Origin: Aeromonas taiwanensis
GTDB taxonomy: Bacteria; Pseudomonadota; Gammaproteobacteria; Enterobacterales; Aeromonadaceae
Direction: 5' to 3'
NCBI RefSeq assembly: GCF_000820165.1
Contig: NZ_CDDD01000030.1
Location: 22,417-86,416 of the forward strand
DNA: 64,000 bases
The position numbers and the translations under genes were made by a program. This document shows positions 26,868 to 37,285 of this stretch, in pieces. Each line of letters opens with the position of its first letter. Position 1 is the stretch's first letter. The notes below the pieces were generated by a model. That model was not told where the DNA came from and did not search any database. It saw nothing but the letters and a program-made list of their open reading frames with translations.

Positions 26868-28760
26868 TTACAGGACCAGTCGACGAATGTCGGACAGTAC
26901 ACCACTCAGGGTGGTGATGAAGCGAGCACCGTCGGCGCCGTCGATGACGCGGTGGTCGTAGCTCAGAGCCAGCGGCAGCATCAGACGCGGCACGAACTCT
27001 TTACCGTTCCACTTCGGCTTCATCTCGGACTTGGAGACGCCCAGGATGGCCACTTCCGGCGCGTTGACGATCGGGGTAAAGCTGGTACCACCGATGCCAC
27101 CCAGGCTGGAAATGGTGAAGCAACCGCCCTGCATGTCGGCAGCGGTCAGCTTGCCGGCACGGGCCTTCTTGGAGATCTCGGCCAGATCGCGGGACAGCTC
27201 GTGGATGCCCTTCTTGTTGACGTCGCGAACCACCGGAACCACCAGACCGTTGGGGGTATCCACCGCCACACCGATGTGGATGTACTTCTTCATGATCAGC
27301 TTGCTGCCGTCTTCGGACAGGGCGCTGCAGAAGCGCGGATGGGCTTCCAGGGCCTTGGCGGCGGCTTTCAGGATGAACACCAACGGGGTGATCTTCACGT
27401 CCAGCTTCTGCTTCTCGGCCAGGATGTTCTGCTCTTTGCGGAACGCTTCCAGATCCGTGGTATCCGCTTCGTCGAACTGGGTGACGTGGGGGATCATGGC
27501 CCAGTTGCGATGCAGGGCAGGACCGGAGATCTTCTGGATACGGGTCAGTTCCAGCTCTTCGACCGGGCCGAACTTGCTGAAATCAACCTTCGGCCAGGCC
27601 ACGACGCTCATGCCGTTGCCAGTGCCGGTGCCAGCAGCCGGAGCGGACTCGGCGCGCTTGACCGCATCCTTCACGTAAGCCTGCACGTCTTCTTTGACGA
27701 TGCGACCCTTGCGACCGGAGGCTTTCACCTTGGCCAGGTTGACGCCGAACTCGCGTGCCAGACGGCGTACCGCCGGGGAGGCGTGGACGTAGGCATCGTT
27801 GGCCACGAAGTCGGAAGCGGCAGCAGCCTGGGCAACCGGCGCAGGGGCGGCGGCAACCGGAGCGGCAGCAACAGGCGCAGGGGCGGCGGCAGGAGCAGCC
27901 ACGGCAGCCGGAGCGGCACCCGCCACTTCGAACACCATGATCAGGGAACCGGTAGAGACCTTGTCACCCGCCTTCACCTTGATCTCCTTGACCACACCGG
28001 CGAACGGTGCAGGCACTTCCATGGAGGCCTTGTCGCCTTCCACGGTGATCAGGGACTGGTCGGCTTCAACCTTGTCACCCACGGCCACCATGATCTCGGT
28101 GACTTCCACTTCGTCACCACCGATGTCCGGTACGTTGACGTCTTTCGCGCCGGCGGCAACCGGAGCGGCAGCCACGGGGGCGGCCGCAGGAGCCGGAGCG
28201 GCAGCAGCGGCCGGGGCAGCGCCCGCCACTTCGAATACCATCACCAGGGAACCGGTGGAGACCTTGGCACCGGCGGCAACCTTGATCTCGACCACGCGAC
28301 CGGCGAACGGTGCCGGCACTTCCATGGAGGCCTTGTCACCTTCCACGGCGATGATGGACTGGTCGGCTTCAACCATGTCGCCCACGGCAACCATGATTTC
28401 AGTCACTTCGACTTCGTCACCACCGATGTCCGGTACGTTGACGTCCTGACGAGCGGCAGCGGCCGGAGCGGTGGCCGGCGCAGCAGCAACCGGGGCAGCA
28501 GCCTGGGCCGGAGCCGGTGCGGCAGCACCCTCGGCTTCGAAGACCATGATCTGGGAACCGGTGGCAACCTTGTCGCCCACCTTGATCAGGATCTCTTTGA
28601 CGATACCCGCGGCCGGAGCCGGGACTTCCATGGAAGCCTTGTCACCTTCCACGGCGATCAGGGACTGGTCCAGCTCGACCTTGTCACCCACGGCCACCAT
28701 GATCTCGGTGACTTCAACTTCATCGGCACCGATATCCGGCACCATAATCTGTTTGGACAT
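26868..28760 (-). CDS. aceF: Pyruvate dehydrogenase E2, dihydrolipoyl acetyltransferase
   Basis: AceF forms the core of the pyruvate dehydrogenase complex and transfers acetyl groups from lipoamide to CoA. The 630-residue protein carries three lipoyl domains with lipoylated lysines at about 41, 143 and 244 (each in GDKASME), joined by Ala/Pro-rich flexible linkers; an E3/E1-binding domain near 325-360 ([15 protein letters not shown]); and the catalytic domain with [15 protein letters not shown] near the C-terminus. Three lipoyl domains match E. coli. It lies 111 bases downstream of aceE and is followed by a terminator. Confidence 0.97.
   Translation of the reverse strand: MSKQIMVPDIGADEVEVTEIMVAVGDKVELDQSLIAVEGDKASMEVPAPAAGIVKEILIKVGDKVATGSQIMVFEAEGAAAPAPAQAAAPVAAAPATAPAAAARQDVNVPDIGGDEVEVTEIMVAVGDMVEADQSIIAVEGDKASMEVPAPFAGRVVEIKVAAGAKVSTGSLVMVFEVAGAAPAAAAAPAPAAAPVAAAPVAAGAKDVNVPDIGGDEVEVTEIMVAVGDKVEADQSLITVEGDKASMEVPAPFAGVVKEIKVKAGDKVSTGSLIMVFEVAGAAPAAVAAPAAAPAPVAAAPVAAAPAPVAQAAAASDFVANDAYVHASPAVRRLAREFGVNLAKVKASGRKGRIVKEDVQAYVKDAVKRAESAPAAGTGTGNGMSVVAWPKVDFSKFGPVEELELTRIQKISGPALHRNWAMIPHVTQFDEADTTDLEAFRKEQNILAEKQKLDVKITPLVFILKAAAKALEAHPRFCSALSEDGSKLIMKKYIHIGVAVDTPNGLVVPVVRDVNKKGIHELSRDLAEISKKARAGKLTAADMQGGCFTISSLGGIGGTSFTPIVNAPEVAILGVSKSEMKPKWNGKEFVPRLMLPLALSYDHRVIDGADGARFITTLSGVLSDIRRLVL
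27920..28757 (-). repeat. Three tandem lipoyl-domain repeats within aceF
   Basis: Three direct repeats of about 240 bases, spaced about 305 bases apart, encode the three lipoyl domains; the linkers between them are low-complexity Ala/Pro codons. Copies two and three are the most alike. Confidence 0.9.
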
Positions 28761-28871
28761 TGCGCTTTATCCTCTTGCGTGTATCCGCGTGACGGGCTGA
28801 CCTCGCTCACGCGTCTCTCGCGTTAACCTTTGCAAGGTCGCGCCGGATACCCGGCGCGACACTCGTTCCTC

Positions 28872-31532
28872 TTACGCGTACAGCGGGTTCACCTTGTCGG
28901 CATCGATGCCGTACTTGGCGATGGCCTCGGCCACAACCTGCTTGTCGATCTCGCCGCGCTTGGCCAGTTCGGTCAGGGCAGCAACTACCACGTAGAACTC
29001 GTTCACTTCGAAGTGACGACGCAGGTTGGCACGGCTGTCGGAACGGCCGTAACCGTCGGTACCCAGCACGCGGTAGTTCTCGGTCGGTACGAAGGCACGC
29101 ACCTGATCGGCGAAGGACTTCATGTAGTCGGTCGCGGCGATGGTGGCTTCGGCGCCCAGTACCTGAGCGATGTAGGGAACGCGAGCCTCGGCGGTCGGGT
29201 GCAGCATGTTCCAGCGATCCGCGTCCTGACCGTCACGAGCCAGCTCGTTGAAGGAGGTCACGCTGAACACGTCGGAACCCACGCCGTACTCGCTCGCCAG
29301 GATCTGGGCGGCGGTACGCACGTGACCCAGGATGGAGCCACAACCCAGCAGCTGTACCTTGGCCTTGGTGCCGGCCACGGTTTCCAGCTTGTAGATACCC
29401 TTGCGGATGCCTTCCTCGGCGCCTTCCGGCATGGCCGGCATGGCGTAGTTCTCGTTCAGGGTAGTGATGTAGTAGAACACGTTCTCCGGGTTCTCACCGT
29501 ACATGCGGCGCAGGCCGTCCTGTACGATCACCGCCACTTCGTAGGCGTAGGACGGGTCGTAGGAGATGCAGTTCGGGATGGTACCGGCCAGGATGTGGCT
29601 GTGACCATCTTCGTGCTGCAAGCCCTCTCCGTTAAGAGTGGTACGACCGGAGGTCGCGCCCAGCAGGAAGCCACGGGCTTGCTGGTCACCGGCTGCCCAC
29701 GCCATGTCGCCGATCCGCTGGAAGCCGAACATGGAGTAGTAGATGTAGAACGGGATCATCGGGCAGTCGTTGGTGCTGTAAGAGGTGGCAGCAGCCAGCC
29801 AGGAGGACATGGCGCCCAGCTCGTTGATACCGTCTTGCAGAACCTGACCCTGCTTGTCTTCCTTGTAGTAGGAGACGATGTCGCGGTCTTGCGGGGTGTA
29901 CTGCTGACCGTGCGGGCTGTAGATACCGATCTGGCGGAACAGGCCTTCCATACCGAAGGTACGGGCTTCGTCAGCCAGGATCGGCACGATGCGCTTGCCG
30001 ATGGACTTGTCTTTCAGCATCACGTTCAGGGAACGCACGAACGCCATGGTGGTGGAGATTTCGCGCGCCTGTTCGCCCAGCAGCGGACCGAAGGCATCCA
30101 GCGCCGGGATTTCCAGCTTGGTGGTGCTCTCGCGCAGACGGGTCGGTACATAGCCCTTCAGTGCGGCACGACGGGCGTGCAGGTACTTGTGCTCTTCGGT
30201 ACCTTCTTCGATCTTCAGGTACGGCAGGTTTTCCAGCTGCTCGTCGGTCACCGGCAGGTTGAAACGATCGCGCAGGTGACGCACGGAGCCCAGATCCATC
30301 TTCTTGACCTGGTGAGCGATGTTCTTGCCTTCGGCCGCTTCGCCCATGCCATAGCCCTTGATGGTCTTGGCCAGGATCACGGTCGGCTTGCCCTTGGTCT
30401 CTGCAGCCTTGGAGAAGGCGGCGAACAGTTTGCGGGGGTCGTGACCGCCACGGTTCAGGGCGAAGATCTCCTCGTCGGTCATGTCTTTGACCAGCGCGGC
30501 GGTTTCCGGGTAACGGTTGAAGAAGTGCTCGCGCACGTAGGCGCCATCGCGGGACTTCATGGTCTGGTAGTCACCGTCCACGGTCTCGTTCATCAGCTGG
30601 ATCAGCTTGCCGGAAGTGTCTTTCTTCAGCAGCTCATCCCACTTGCGACCCCAGATGACCTTGGTGACGTCCCAGCCGGCGCCGGAGAACAGGCCTTCCA
30701 GCTCGTTGATGACCTTGCCGTTGCCCACAACCGGGCCGTCCAGACGCTGCAGGTTGCAGTTGACCACGAAGACCAGGTTGTCGAGCTTTTCACGCACGGC
30801 AACGGTCAGGGCACCCTTGGCTTCCGGCTCGTCCATCTCGCCGTCGCCCAGGAAGGCGTAAACGGTCTGCTCGGAGCAATCCTTGATGCCACGGTCGGTC
30901 AGGTACTTCAGGAAACGGGCCTGGTAGATGGCGGCGATCGGGCCCAGACCCATGGAAACGGTCGGGAACTGCCAGAATTCCGGCATCAGTTTCGGGTGCG
31001 GGTAGGAAGGGATACCCTTGCCATCCACTTCCTGACGGAAGTTGTCCAGCTGCTCTTCGGTCAGGCGACCTTCGGCGAAGGCACGGGCGTAGATGCCCGG
31101 GGAGATATGACCCTGGAAGTAAACCAGGTCGCCACCGTCCTTCTCGTTGCGAGCACGGAAGAAGTGGTTGTAGCAGACTTCGTAGATGGTCGCGGAAGAA
31201 GCGAAGGAAGACATGTGACCACCCAGGTCCAGGTCTTTCTTGGAGGCGCGCAGCACGATCATCATGGCGTTCCAGCGGATGATGGCGCGGATGCGACGTT
31301 CCATCTCCAGGTCGCCCGGGTAAGCCGGTTCGTCGCTGGACGGGATGGTGTTGATGTAGTCGCGAGTAGCCTTGGCAGCTACGTCCACGCCACTTGCGCG
31401 AGCCTTCTCAGCAAGCTGTTCAAGGATGAACTGAGCGCGTTGCGGACCCTCTTCACGCAGCAGGGATTCCAGAGAGGCAAGCCACTCCAGCGTTTCTATC
31501 GGGTCCACATCGTTCTTCAGGATATCAGACAT
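28872..31532 (-). CDS. aceE: Pyruvate dehydrogenase E1, homodimeric type
   Basis: AceE decarboxylates pyruvate using thiamine diphosphate and passes the acetyl group to AceF lipoate. The 886-residue length is one short of E. coli AceE. The TPP motif GDGEMDEPEAKG ... VVNCNLQ is near residues 228-262, and the conserved GHISPGIYARAFAEGRL near 143 is typical of this family. It starts 83 bases after pdhR on the same strand, so it should be in one operon under the PdhR box. No terminator is seen in the gap. Confidence 0.97.
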   Translation of the reverse strand: MSDILKNDVDPIETLEWLASLESLLREEGPQRAQFILEQLAEKARASGVDVAAKATRDYINTIPSSDEPAYPGDLEMERRIRAIIRWNAMMIVLRASKKDLDLGGHMSSFASSATIYEVCYNHFFRARNEKDGGDLVYFQGHISPGIYARAFAEGRLTEEQLDNFRQEVDGKGIPSYPHPKLMPEFWQFPTVSMGLGPIAAIYQARFLKYLTDRGIKDCSEQTVYAFLGDGEMDEPEAKGALTVAVREKLDNLVFVVNCNLQRLDGPVVGNGKVINELEGLFSGAGWDVTKVIWGRKWDELLKKDTSGKLIQLMNETVDGDYQTMKSRDGAYVREHFFNRYPETAALVKDMTDEEIFALNRGGHDPRKLFAAFSKAAETKGKPTVILAKTIKGYGMGEAAEGKNIAHQVKKMDLGSVRHLRDRFNLPVTDEQLENLPYLKIEEGTEEHKYLHARRAALKGYVPTRLRESTTKLEIPALDAFGPLLGEQAREISTTMAFVRSLNVMLKDKSIGKRIVPILADEARTFGMEGLFRQIGIYSPHGQQYTPQDRDIVSYYKEDKQGQVLQDGINELGAMSSWLAAATSYSTNDCPMIPFYIYYSMFGFQRIGDMAWAAGDQQARGFLLGATSGRTTLNGEGLQHEDGHSHILAGTIPNCISYDPSYAYEVAVIVQDGLRRMYGENPENVFYYITTLNENYAMPAMPEGAEEGIRKGIYKLETVAGTKAKVQLLGCGSILGHVRTAAQILASEYGVGSDVFSVTSFNELARDGQDADRWNMLHPTAEARVPYIAQVLGAEATIAATDYMKSFADQVRAFVPTENYRVLGTDGYGRSDSRANLRRHFEVNEFYVVVAALTELAKRGEIDKQVVAEAIAKYGIDADKVNPLYA

Positions 31533-31615
31533 GGCTGGTTCCTATGTTGTTGTGATTGCACGGCATTGCACGGCGAAGGGCGCAAGCATTCGACAATAAA
31601 GAAAGCCTTGTGGGA

Positions 31616-32380
31616 TTAGTTTTCCTGCTGACGGATCCGACGCATGGATCGCTGGATCCGGCTGTCTTCCCTCTGCATATCCAACAAGGTGTCCTCGATA
31701 AAGGCCAGGTGCTCATGACAAGCAGCTCTGGCCCGCTCCGGAGCCCCCGACAGGATAGCCTCGATCAGGCTCGCACGATGGCGACGGATCTTGGCTACCA
31801 CTCCCGGACGGCGATTCAAAATCTCGTTATTTCGTAAAATGTTCTGCTCGAGCATGGGGCCCATGGCCCGCAACAGGTGCAACAGCACCACGTTGTGGGA
31901 GGCCTCGGCCACGGCCAGATAGAACTGGGTGACGGCGGCGGATTCGGCCACCAGCGACCCCTGCTGGCCGGCTTCCTCGATGGCGGATTGCGCCAGGCGG
32001 ATCCGCTCGAAGTCAGCCTCTGTACCCCGCAGTGCCGCGTAGTAGGCACAGATGCCTTCCAGCGCATGACGAAATTCCAGCAGGTCGTACTGGGCTTCGG
32101 GGTGAGTGCTGAGCAGCTCGAACAGGGGATCGGCGATCCCCTTGCTCAGGGCATTCTGTACGTAAGTGCCACCGCCCTGACGACGATACAAGAGCCCTCT
32201 TGCTTCCAGGCGCTGGATGGCTTCGCGCAGAGAAGGGCGCGATACCTGAAACTGGATGGCGAGTTCCCGCTCGGGCGGCAACTTCTGGCCCGGCTGCAGG
32301 CTGCCTTCCAGAATCATGCTTTCCAGCTCGGCGACGATGGCGTCGGCCAGCTTGGGCTGAGTTATCTTGATATAGGGCAT
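31616..32380 (-). CDS. pdhR: Pyruvate-sensing repressor PdhR
   Basis: A 254-residue GntR-family regulator of the FadR subfamily. The winged helix-turn-helix occupies about residues 8-75 ([25 protein letters not shown]), and the all-helical FCD effector domain follows, with metal/ligand-binding histidines such as EASHN. PdhR represses pdhR-aceEF-lpd and respiratory genes and is released by pyruvate. It is the first gene of the operon, with a perfect PdhR palindrome 16 bases before its start codon, indicating autoregulation. Confidence 0.95.
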   Translation of the reverse strand: MPYIKITQPKLADAIVAELESMILEGSLQPGQKLPPERELAIQFQVSRPSLREAIQRLEARGLLYRRQGGGTYVQNALSKGIADPLFELLSTHPEAQYDLLEFRHALEGICAYYAALRGTEADFERIRLAQSAIEEAGQQGSLVAESAAVTQFYLAVAEASHNVVLLHLLRAMGPMLEQNILRNNEILNRRPGVVAKIRRHRASLIEAILSGAPERARAACHEHLAFIEDTLLDMQREDSRIQRSMRRIRQQEN

Positions 32381-32395
32381 GAGGCTACTTTGTTA

Positions 32396-32412
32396 AATTG
32401 GTATTACCAATT
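32396..32412 (-). promoter_or_regulatory. PdhR operator upstream of pdhR-aceEF
   Basis: AATTGGTATTACCAATT is a perfect 7+3+7 palindrome matching the known PdhR site ATTGGTnnnACCAAT. It lies 16 bases upstream of the pdhR start codon, where bound repressor would block transcription of the whole operon. Confidence 0.88.
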
Positions 32413-32535
32413 CTATGATTGGGGCGAAAATTAGCAGAGGGCATGGAAAAAGTCCACTCGAAATATGATCTGCATCAAGAAGCAACATCACCACTTTAGG
32501 GGTAAATTACCGTAATCATGATGCAGCTCATAGAA

Positions 32536-32550
32536 AATGGTCTGACCAAT
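32536..32550. promoter_or_regulatory. Second, imperfect PdhR-like box
   Basis: AATGGTCTGACCAAT matches the PdhR consensus at all but one position. It is about 140 bases upstream of the perfect box, between pdhR and the ampD terminator. It may assist repression of pdhR; it is downstream of ampD. Confidence 0.5.
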
Positions 32551-32595
32551 ATTTGTGAGCTTGCTCACCGGCAACATTTGTTCAACAGCATGAAA

Positions 32596-32623
32596 AATGG
32601 CTTGCCTTGTAAGGCAAGCCATT
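32596..32623 (-). terminator. Terminator after ampD
   Basis: On the minus strand an 11-bp stem AATGGCTTGCC/GGCAAGCCATT with a 6-base loop runs into TTTTTCA. It is 34 bases beyond the ampD stop. Confidence 0.88.
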
Positions 32624-32656
32624 GATTCTAAAAACACAAAATAATTTTTAGTTTTT

Positions 32657-33229
32657 TCACTCAAAGTGTAGCTTTTCCCGATATCGAGCCCATTCGAAGC
32701 TTCCCCCCGGATCCGTCTTGCGGCCCGGCGCGATGTCGCAGTGACCTACAATCCGCTCCGCCGTGATGGCTGGATACTGGCGTGAAATGGCTCGGGTGAG
32801 ACCTGACAGCACCTCATACTGCACGTCGCTGTAGGGAAGCTCGTCGGTGCCTTCCAGCTCGATGCCGATGGAGAAGTCGTTGCACGCCTCCCTCTCCTCC
32901 CAGCGCGATACCCCCGCATGCCAGGCCCTGGCACAAAACGGCACGTACTGCACCAGCTCCCCGTCCCGCCGGATCAGGCAGTGGGCCGAGACCCGCAGCT
33001 GATGAATACCGGCAAAATAGGGGTGAGCGTCGGGATCCAGCCGGCCGAGAAACAGATCGTCTATCCAGGGGCCGCCAAACTCGCCCGGCGGCAGGCTGAT
33101 GCCGTGTATCACCAGCAGAGAGACATCGTCGGGGCTGAGCCGCGCATTGTGATGGGGCGAGGGCACCTTGCGGGCCTGATCGCACCATCCTTCTCGATCG
33201 ATGGAAAACTGGGTTGTGGGATTTGTCAT
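32657..33229 (-). CDS. ampD: N-acetyl-anhydromuramyl-L-alanine amidase AmpD
   Basis: AmpD is a cytoplasmic zinc amidase that cleaves the peptide from anhydro-MurNAc during peptidoglycan recycling and so keeps inducible beta-lactamase genes quiet. The 190-residue protein has the Amidase_2 fold with zinc ligands in VIHGIS, the active-site WHAG, and the C-terminal HCDIAPGRKTDPG. Length matches the family. It is divergent from the aspartic protease/nadC operon, a common gammaproteobacterial arrangement of ampD near nadC. Loss of ampD function raises beta-lactamase expression in several bacteria. Confidence 0.95.
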   Translation of the reverse strand: MTNPTTQFSIDREGWCDQARKVPSPHHNARLSPDDVSLLVIHGISLPPGEFGGPWIDDLFLGRLDPDAHPYFAGIHQLRVSAHCLIRRDGELVQYVPFCARAWHAGVSRWEEREACNDFSIGIELEGTDELPYSDVQYEVLSGLTRAISRQYPAITAERIVGHCDIAPGRKTDPGGSFEWARYREKLHFE

Positions 33230-33358
33230 CGTCTGCTCGACTCACAATGGGAATGGGCGCCCTGGCATGACGGCGCACTAAAGGGGAAACAAGTCTCTGA
33301 ATTCACGGCTAAAGCTGTGTTAGGCTGAGCCATTCACTCGCGCGATGTGGGACATCCT

Positions 33359-33829
33359 ATGCACCCGATGGCACGCCGTCTCTGGCTGCTGGCCTGGCTC
33401 TCGCTGCTGGGCCTGTTGACCCTCTATTTTCATGCTCGCGAGCAACCGTCCGTCACCGCTGATGGCGATCTGCTGCTCAAGGCGGATGCCAGCGGCCATT
33501 ATCGTCTGGAGGGTGCCATCAACGGCCAGCCTGTGCAACTGCTGCTGGACACGGGTGCCACCCGCATAACCGTCCCGCAGCCGGTCGCGGAGCGGCTGGG
33601 GCTGACCGCCCACGGCAGCAGCCAGGTCAACACGGCGGCCGGAATGATCCGAGTCGGCAACGGTACCATTGAAACGCTGGCGATGGGCCCTTTGACCTTG
33701 TACGATCTGGCCATCTTCATCAATCCGGCGGCGGAGGGAGACGAGGTGCTGGTAGGCATGAATGCCCTCGGTCGGCTGGAGCTGGTTCAAAAGGAGCGGC
33801 AATTGCTGCTCAGACCCTTGCAGGAATAA
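33359..33829 (+). CDS. Membrane-anchored retropepsin-like aspartic protease
   Basis: A 156-residue protein of the single-domain bacterial aspartyl protease group (TIGR02281/retropepsin-like). A membrane helix spans about 5-23, and the active-site motif LLLDTGATRITVP sits near residues 60-72; LVGMNALGRLEL near the end matches the second conserved loop. As only one DTGA is present, it must work as a dimer. I chose the ATG at 33359; a GTG four codons earlier is the alternative. It is 3 bases from nadC and so co-transcribed. The physiological substrate is not known. Confidence 0.82.
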   Translation: MHPMARRLWLLAWLSLLGLLTLYFHAREQPSVTADGDLLLKADASGHYRLEGAINGQPVQLLLDTGATRITVPQPVAERLGLTAHGSSQVNTAAGMIRVGNGTIETLAMGPLTLYDLAIFINPAAEGDEVLVGMNALGRLELVQKERQLLLRPLQE

Positions 33830-34696
<867 letters not shown>

Positions 34697-34746
34697 TCGA
34701 ATCAGCCCCCCGTTGCTTGGGAAATATTACAGGACTCGAAACTTGC

Positions 34747-34769
34747 AAAAGGCGCCATCGGCGCCTTTT
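34747..34769 (+). terminator. Terminator after nadC
   Basis: AAAAGGCGCC (34747-34756) and GGCGCCTTTT (34760-34769) form a 10-bp stem with a 3-base loop, followed by CTTT. It separates nadC from the pilus genes. Confidence 0.9.
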
Positions 34770-34914
34770 CTTTATGCAGGAACCCACGACATAAGGAGTG
34801 TGAAGATGGGCCCTCCCCGAGATTGAACAGTGCCAAGAGAAACCTTTTAACCGTTGATTTTTCTACAAGTTTCACTAAATGACACAAAAGTGGCCAACAA
34901 GAGCCCTGCCTCTG

Positions 34915-34942
34915 TTGCCAACCCGAAGCGCTCGGATAAGAT
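34915..34942 (+). promoter_or_regulatory. Possible sigma-70 promoter of tapA
   Basis: TTGCCA (34915-34920) and TAAGAT (34937-34942) are 16 bases apart, 62 bases before the tapA start. The rest of the 308-base gap 34697-35004 holds only the nadC terminator and nothing else I can name; I saw no sigma-54 (-24/-12) match. Confidence 0.4.
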
Positions 34943-35004
34943 ACTGGCTGTGGATAGCATTCCACCGGTGCTTATCAGGAACCATGGACAAAAGGAAATT
35001 TGAC

Positions 35005-35448
35005 ATGAAAAGACAGTCAGGGTTTACGCTAATCGAATTGATGATCGTCGTTGCGATCGTCGCCATCCTCGCCGCCATCGCATTGCCGGCGTATCAGAAT
35101 TACACCAAAAAGGCCAAGATGACAGAAGTGGCCTCAGCGACAGGCGGTTATAAAACTCAGATTGAAGTATGTGTCCAGTCGAAAGGCACTGGATGCCTTC
35201 TTACTGAAATCCAAAGTGGCGCAGCTCCTACCAAGGGTAACGTTGTCACTACAGTTACCGGAGGTGCCGCCACTGCATGGGTCATCACTTCAGCACCATC
35301 AGCAAGCGCTGCAGCTGGAACACTTTCACCTCTAACAACTAGTGATACGTACATCTTGACCAGCTCTGTGCCAACGAACAATAACGATCCATTGACATGG
35401 ACCGGGAGCTGCCCAACGGCGGCTGCCGACTATTGCCCCGGTAAATAG
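35005..35448 (+). CDS. tapA: Type IV major pilin TapA (PilA type)
   Basis: The structural subunit of the Aeromonas Tap type IV pilus. The 147-residue prepilin has a six-residue leader MKRQSG, cleaved before Phe+1, then the conserved [20 protein letters not shown] helix core (Glu+5 present). A C-terminal cysteine pair (GSC ... DYC) near the end forms the D-region loop, and a second pair lies at VCVQ ... GC. I chose ATG 35005 with AAAGGAAA upstream. The second half is visibly AT-richer than its neighbours, as expected for a surface-variable gene. First gene of tapABCD. Confidence 0.93.
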   Translation: MKRQSGFTLIELMIVVAIVAILAAIALPAYQNYTKKAKMTEVASATGGYKTQIEVCVQSKGTGCLLTEIQSGAAPTKGNVVTTVTGGAATAWVITSAPSASAAAGTLSPLTTSDTYILTSSVPTNNNDPLTWTGSCPTAAADYCPGK

Positions 35449-35454
35449 TAAACA

Positions 35455-37161
35455 ATGACCTCCTCCCTAAATAGCGGCCTGGCCACCAGCCTGGCCGCTT
35501 CCTCCCTCCTCAGTGAGCCGGACTCACAACGCTATCTGAGCCAAGCCAGGGCACAGCGCAAGCCCTTTGTCACCTTCCTCATTGAAAACGACATCCTCGA
35601 CAGCAAGGCTCTCGCCGATTTTTGCGAGCTGGAGTATGGGGTACCTCTGCTGGATTTAGCCGCCTTCGACCTGGCCGAGATCCCGCAGAAATACCTCAAT
35701 CAAAAGCTGATTGAGAAGCACCACGTCCTGCCCATCTACACCCAGGGGCACACCCTCTATATCGCCATGTCGGATCCGACCAATGTGTCGGCCCTGGAGG
35801 ATTTCGGCTTCAGCTTCGGCTTGCACACCGAGGCCCTGCTGGTCGAGGAGAGCAAGCTGACCACCGCCATAGGCAAGCTGATGGAGAGCGAACAGGACAC
35901 CCTTGGCATGGACCACATCGATGAGGCCGAGATCTCTGAGCTCGAGGTTTCCGATGAGAGCTCTCGCATCGACGAGGGCGTCAACACTGCCGACGATGAT
36001 GCTCCCATCGTCAAGTACATCCACAAAATCATGATGGATGCCATCAAGCGCGGGGCTTCCGACCTGCATTTCGAGCCTTATGAACAGAAGTACCGCATCA
36101 GGTTCCGCATTGACGGCATACTCCACGAGATCGCCACTCCGCCGGTCAATCTGGCCAACCGCTTCGCGGCCCGCCTCAAGGTGATGGCCCGCCTCGATAT
36201 CGCCGAACGGCGCCTGCCCCAGGACGGCCGGATCAAGCTCAAGATTTCGCGCAATCGTTCTATGGACATGCGGGTCAACACCCTGCCCACCATGTGGGGT
36301 GAGAAGATCGTTATCCGGCTGCTGGACTCCTCGGTCGCCCGTCTCAACCTCGATCAGCTCGGCTTTGACGAGCGTCAGAGGGGGCAATACCTTCACGCCC
36401 TCTCCAAGCCACAGGGCATGATACTGGTCACCGGTCCCACTGGATCGGGCAAGACGGTATCGCTCTATACCGGCCTCAACATCCTCAATACCAGCGAGGT
36501 CAACATCTCCACCGCCGAGGATCCGGTGGAAATCAACCTGCCCGGTGTCAACCAGGTGCAGATCAATCCCAAGGCGGGGCTCACCTTTGCCAGCGCCCTG
36601 CGCTCCTTCCTTCGCCAGGATCCCGACATCGTCATGGTAGGCGAAATACGGGACCTTGAAACCGCCGAGATCGCCATCAAGGCCGCCCAGACCGGTCACC
36701 TGGTGCTCTCTACTCTGCACACCAATTCAGCGGCCGAGACACTCACCCGCATGATGAACATGGGCGTCCCCGCCTTCAACATCGCCTCTTCGGTGACCCT
36801 CATCATGGCCCAGCGTCTCGCCCGCAAACTGTGTGACCACTGCAAGGCCCCCGAAACAGTACCGGAAGCCGAACTGCTGGAGCTCGGATTTAGCCAGCAG
36901 CAGCTCGCTGCAGGCTTGCGCCTGTTCAAGCCCGTGGGTTGCAAGGAGTGTTCGGGAGGATACAGAGGACGCGTCGGCATCTATGAGATCATGCTGATGT
37001 CGGACAACATCGCCAAGCTCATCATGCAGGGAGCCAACTCGCTGCAAATCGCGGCCATCGCGCAGAAGGAAGGGATGCGTACCCTGCGGACCTCGGGCCT
37101 GGAAAAAGCCCGCCTCGGGGTCACCAGCCTGGCCGAAATAAACCGGATCACCACCAACTGA
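35455..37161 (+). CDS. tapB: Type IV pilus assembly ATPase TapB (PilB)
   Basis: The hexameric motor that drives pilus extension at the inner membrane. The 568-residue protein has an N-terminal MshEN/GSPII_E domain (about 1-150), Walker [11 protein letters not shown] near 328, an Asp box, Walker B with [13 protein letters not shown], a His box (STLHTNSA), and a four-cysteine zinc site CDHC ... CKEC. Length matches PilB. It starts 6 bases after tapA, but the weak ribosome site suggests dependence on upstream translation. Confidence 0.96.
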   Translation: MTSSLNSGLATSLAASSLLSEPDSQRYLSQARAQRKPFVTFLIENDILDSKALADFCELEYGVPLLDLAAFDLAEIPQKYLNQKLIEKHHVLPIYTQGHTLYIAMSDPTNVSALEDFGFSFGLHTEALLVEESKLTTAIGKLMESEQDTLGMDHIDEAEISELEVSDESSRIDEGVNTADDDAPIVKYIHKIMMDAIKRGASDLHFEPYEQKYRIRFRIDGILHEIATPPVNLANRFAARLKVMARLDIAERRLPQDGRIKLKISRNRSMDMRVNTLPTMWGEKIVIRLLDSSVARLNLDQLGFDERQRGQYLHALSKPQGMILVTGPTGSGKTVSLYTGLNILNTSEVNISTAEDPVEINLPGVNQVQINPKAGLTFASALRSFLRQDPDIVMVGEIRDLETAEIAIKAAQTGHLVLSTLHTNSAAETLTRMMNMGVPAFNIASSVTLIMAQRLARKLCDHCKAPETVPEAELLELGFSQQQLAAGLRLFKPVGCKECSGGYRGRVGIYEIMLMSDNIAKLIMQGANSLQIAAIAQKEGMRTLRTSGLEKARLGVTSLAEINRITTN

Positions 37162-37285
37162 GTAGAGTGTTCGAGGCATCTCACCGGGTGAAGCGCTGCC
37201 ATCACCCCGATGATGTTTTCCAAGCCAAGATGAGCCGGACGGGCAGCAACATCCGGCCACCGTCGCCCAATTGCAGGATGCAGTG

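Noticed and set aside
27920..28757. Regular repeats that could suggest a repeat array
   Set aside because: They are in-frame lipoyl domains of AceF.
28830..31619. Very long open frame antisense to aceE (over 900 codons), with similar long frames opposite acnB, secA and the patatin gene
   Set aside because: These are mirror frames of GC-rich genes with strong third-position bias. Their translations are low-complexity (Gly, His, Val, Gln rich) and lack ribosome sites, while the other strand encodes clear core enzymes.
34697..35004. Search for a sigma-54 promoter before the pilin gene
   Set aside because: No TGGCAC-N5-TTGC-like match was found; a sigma-70-like pair is a better candidate.
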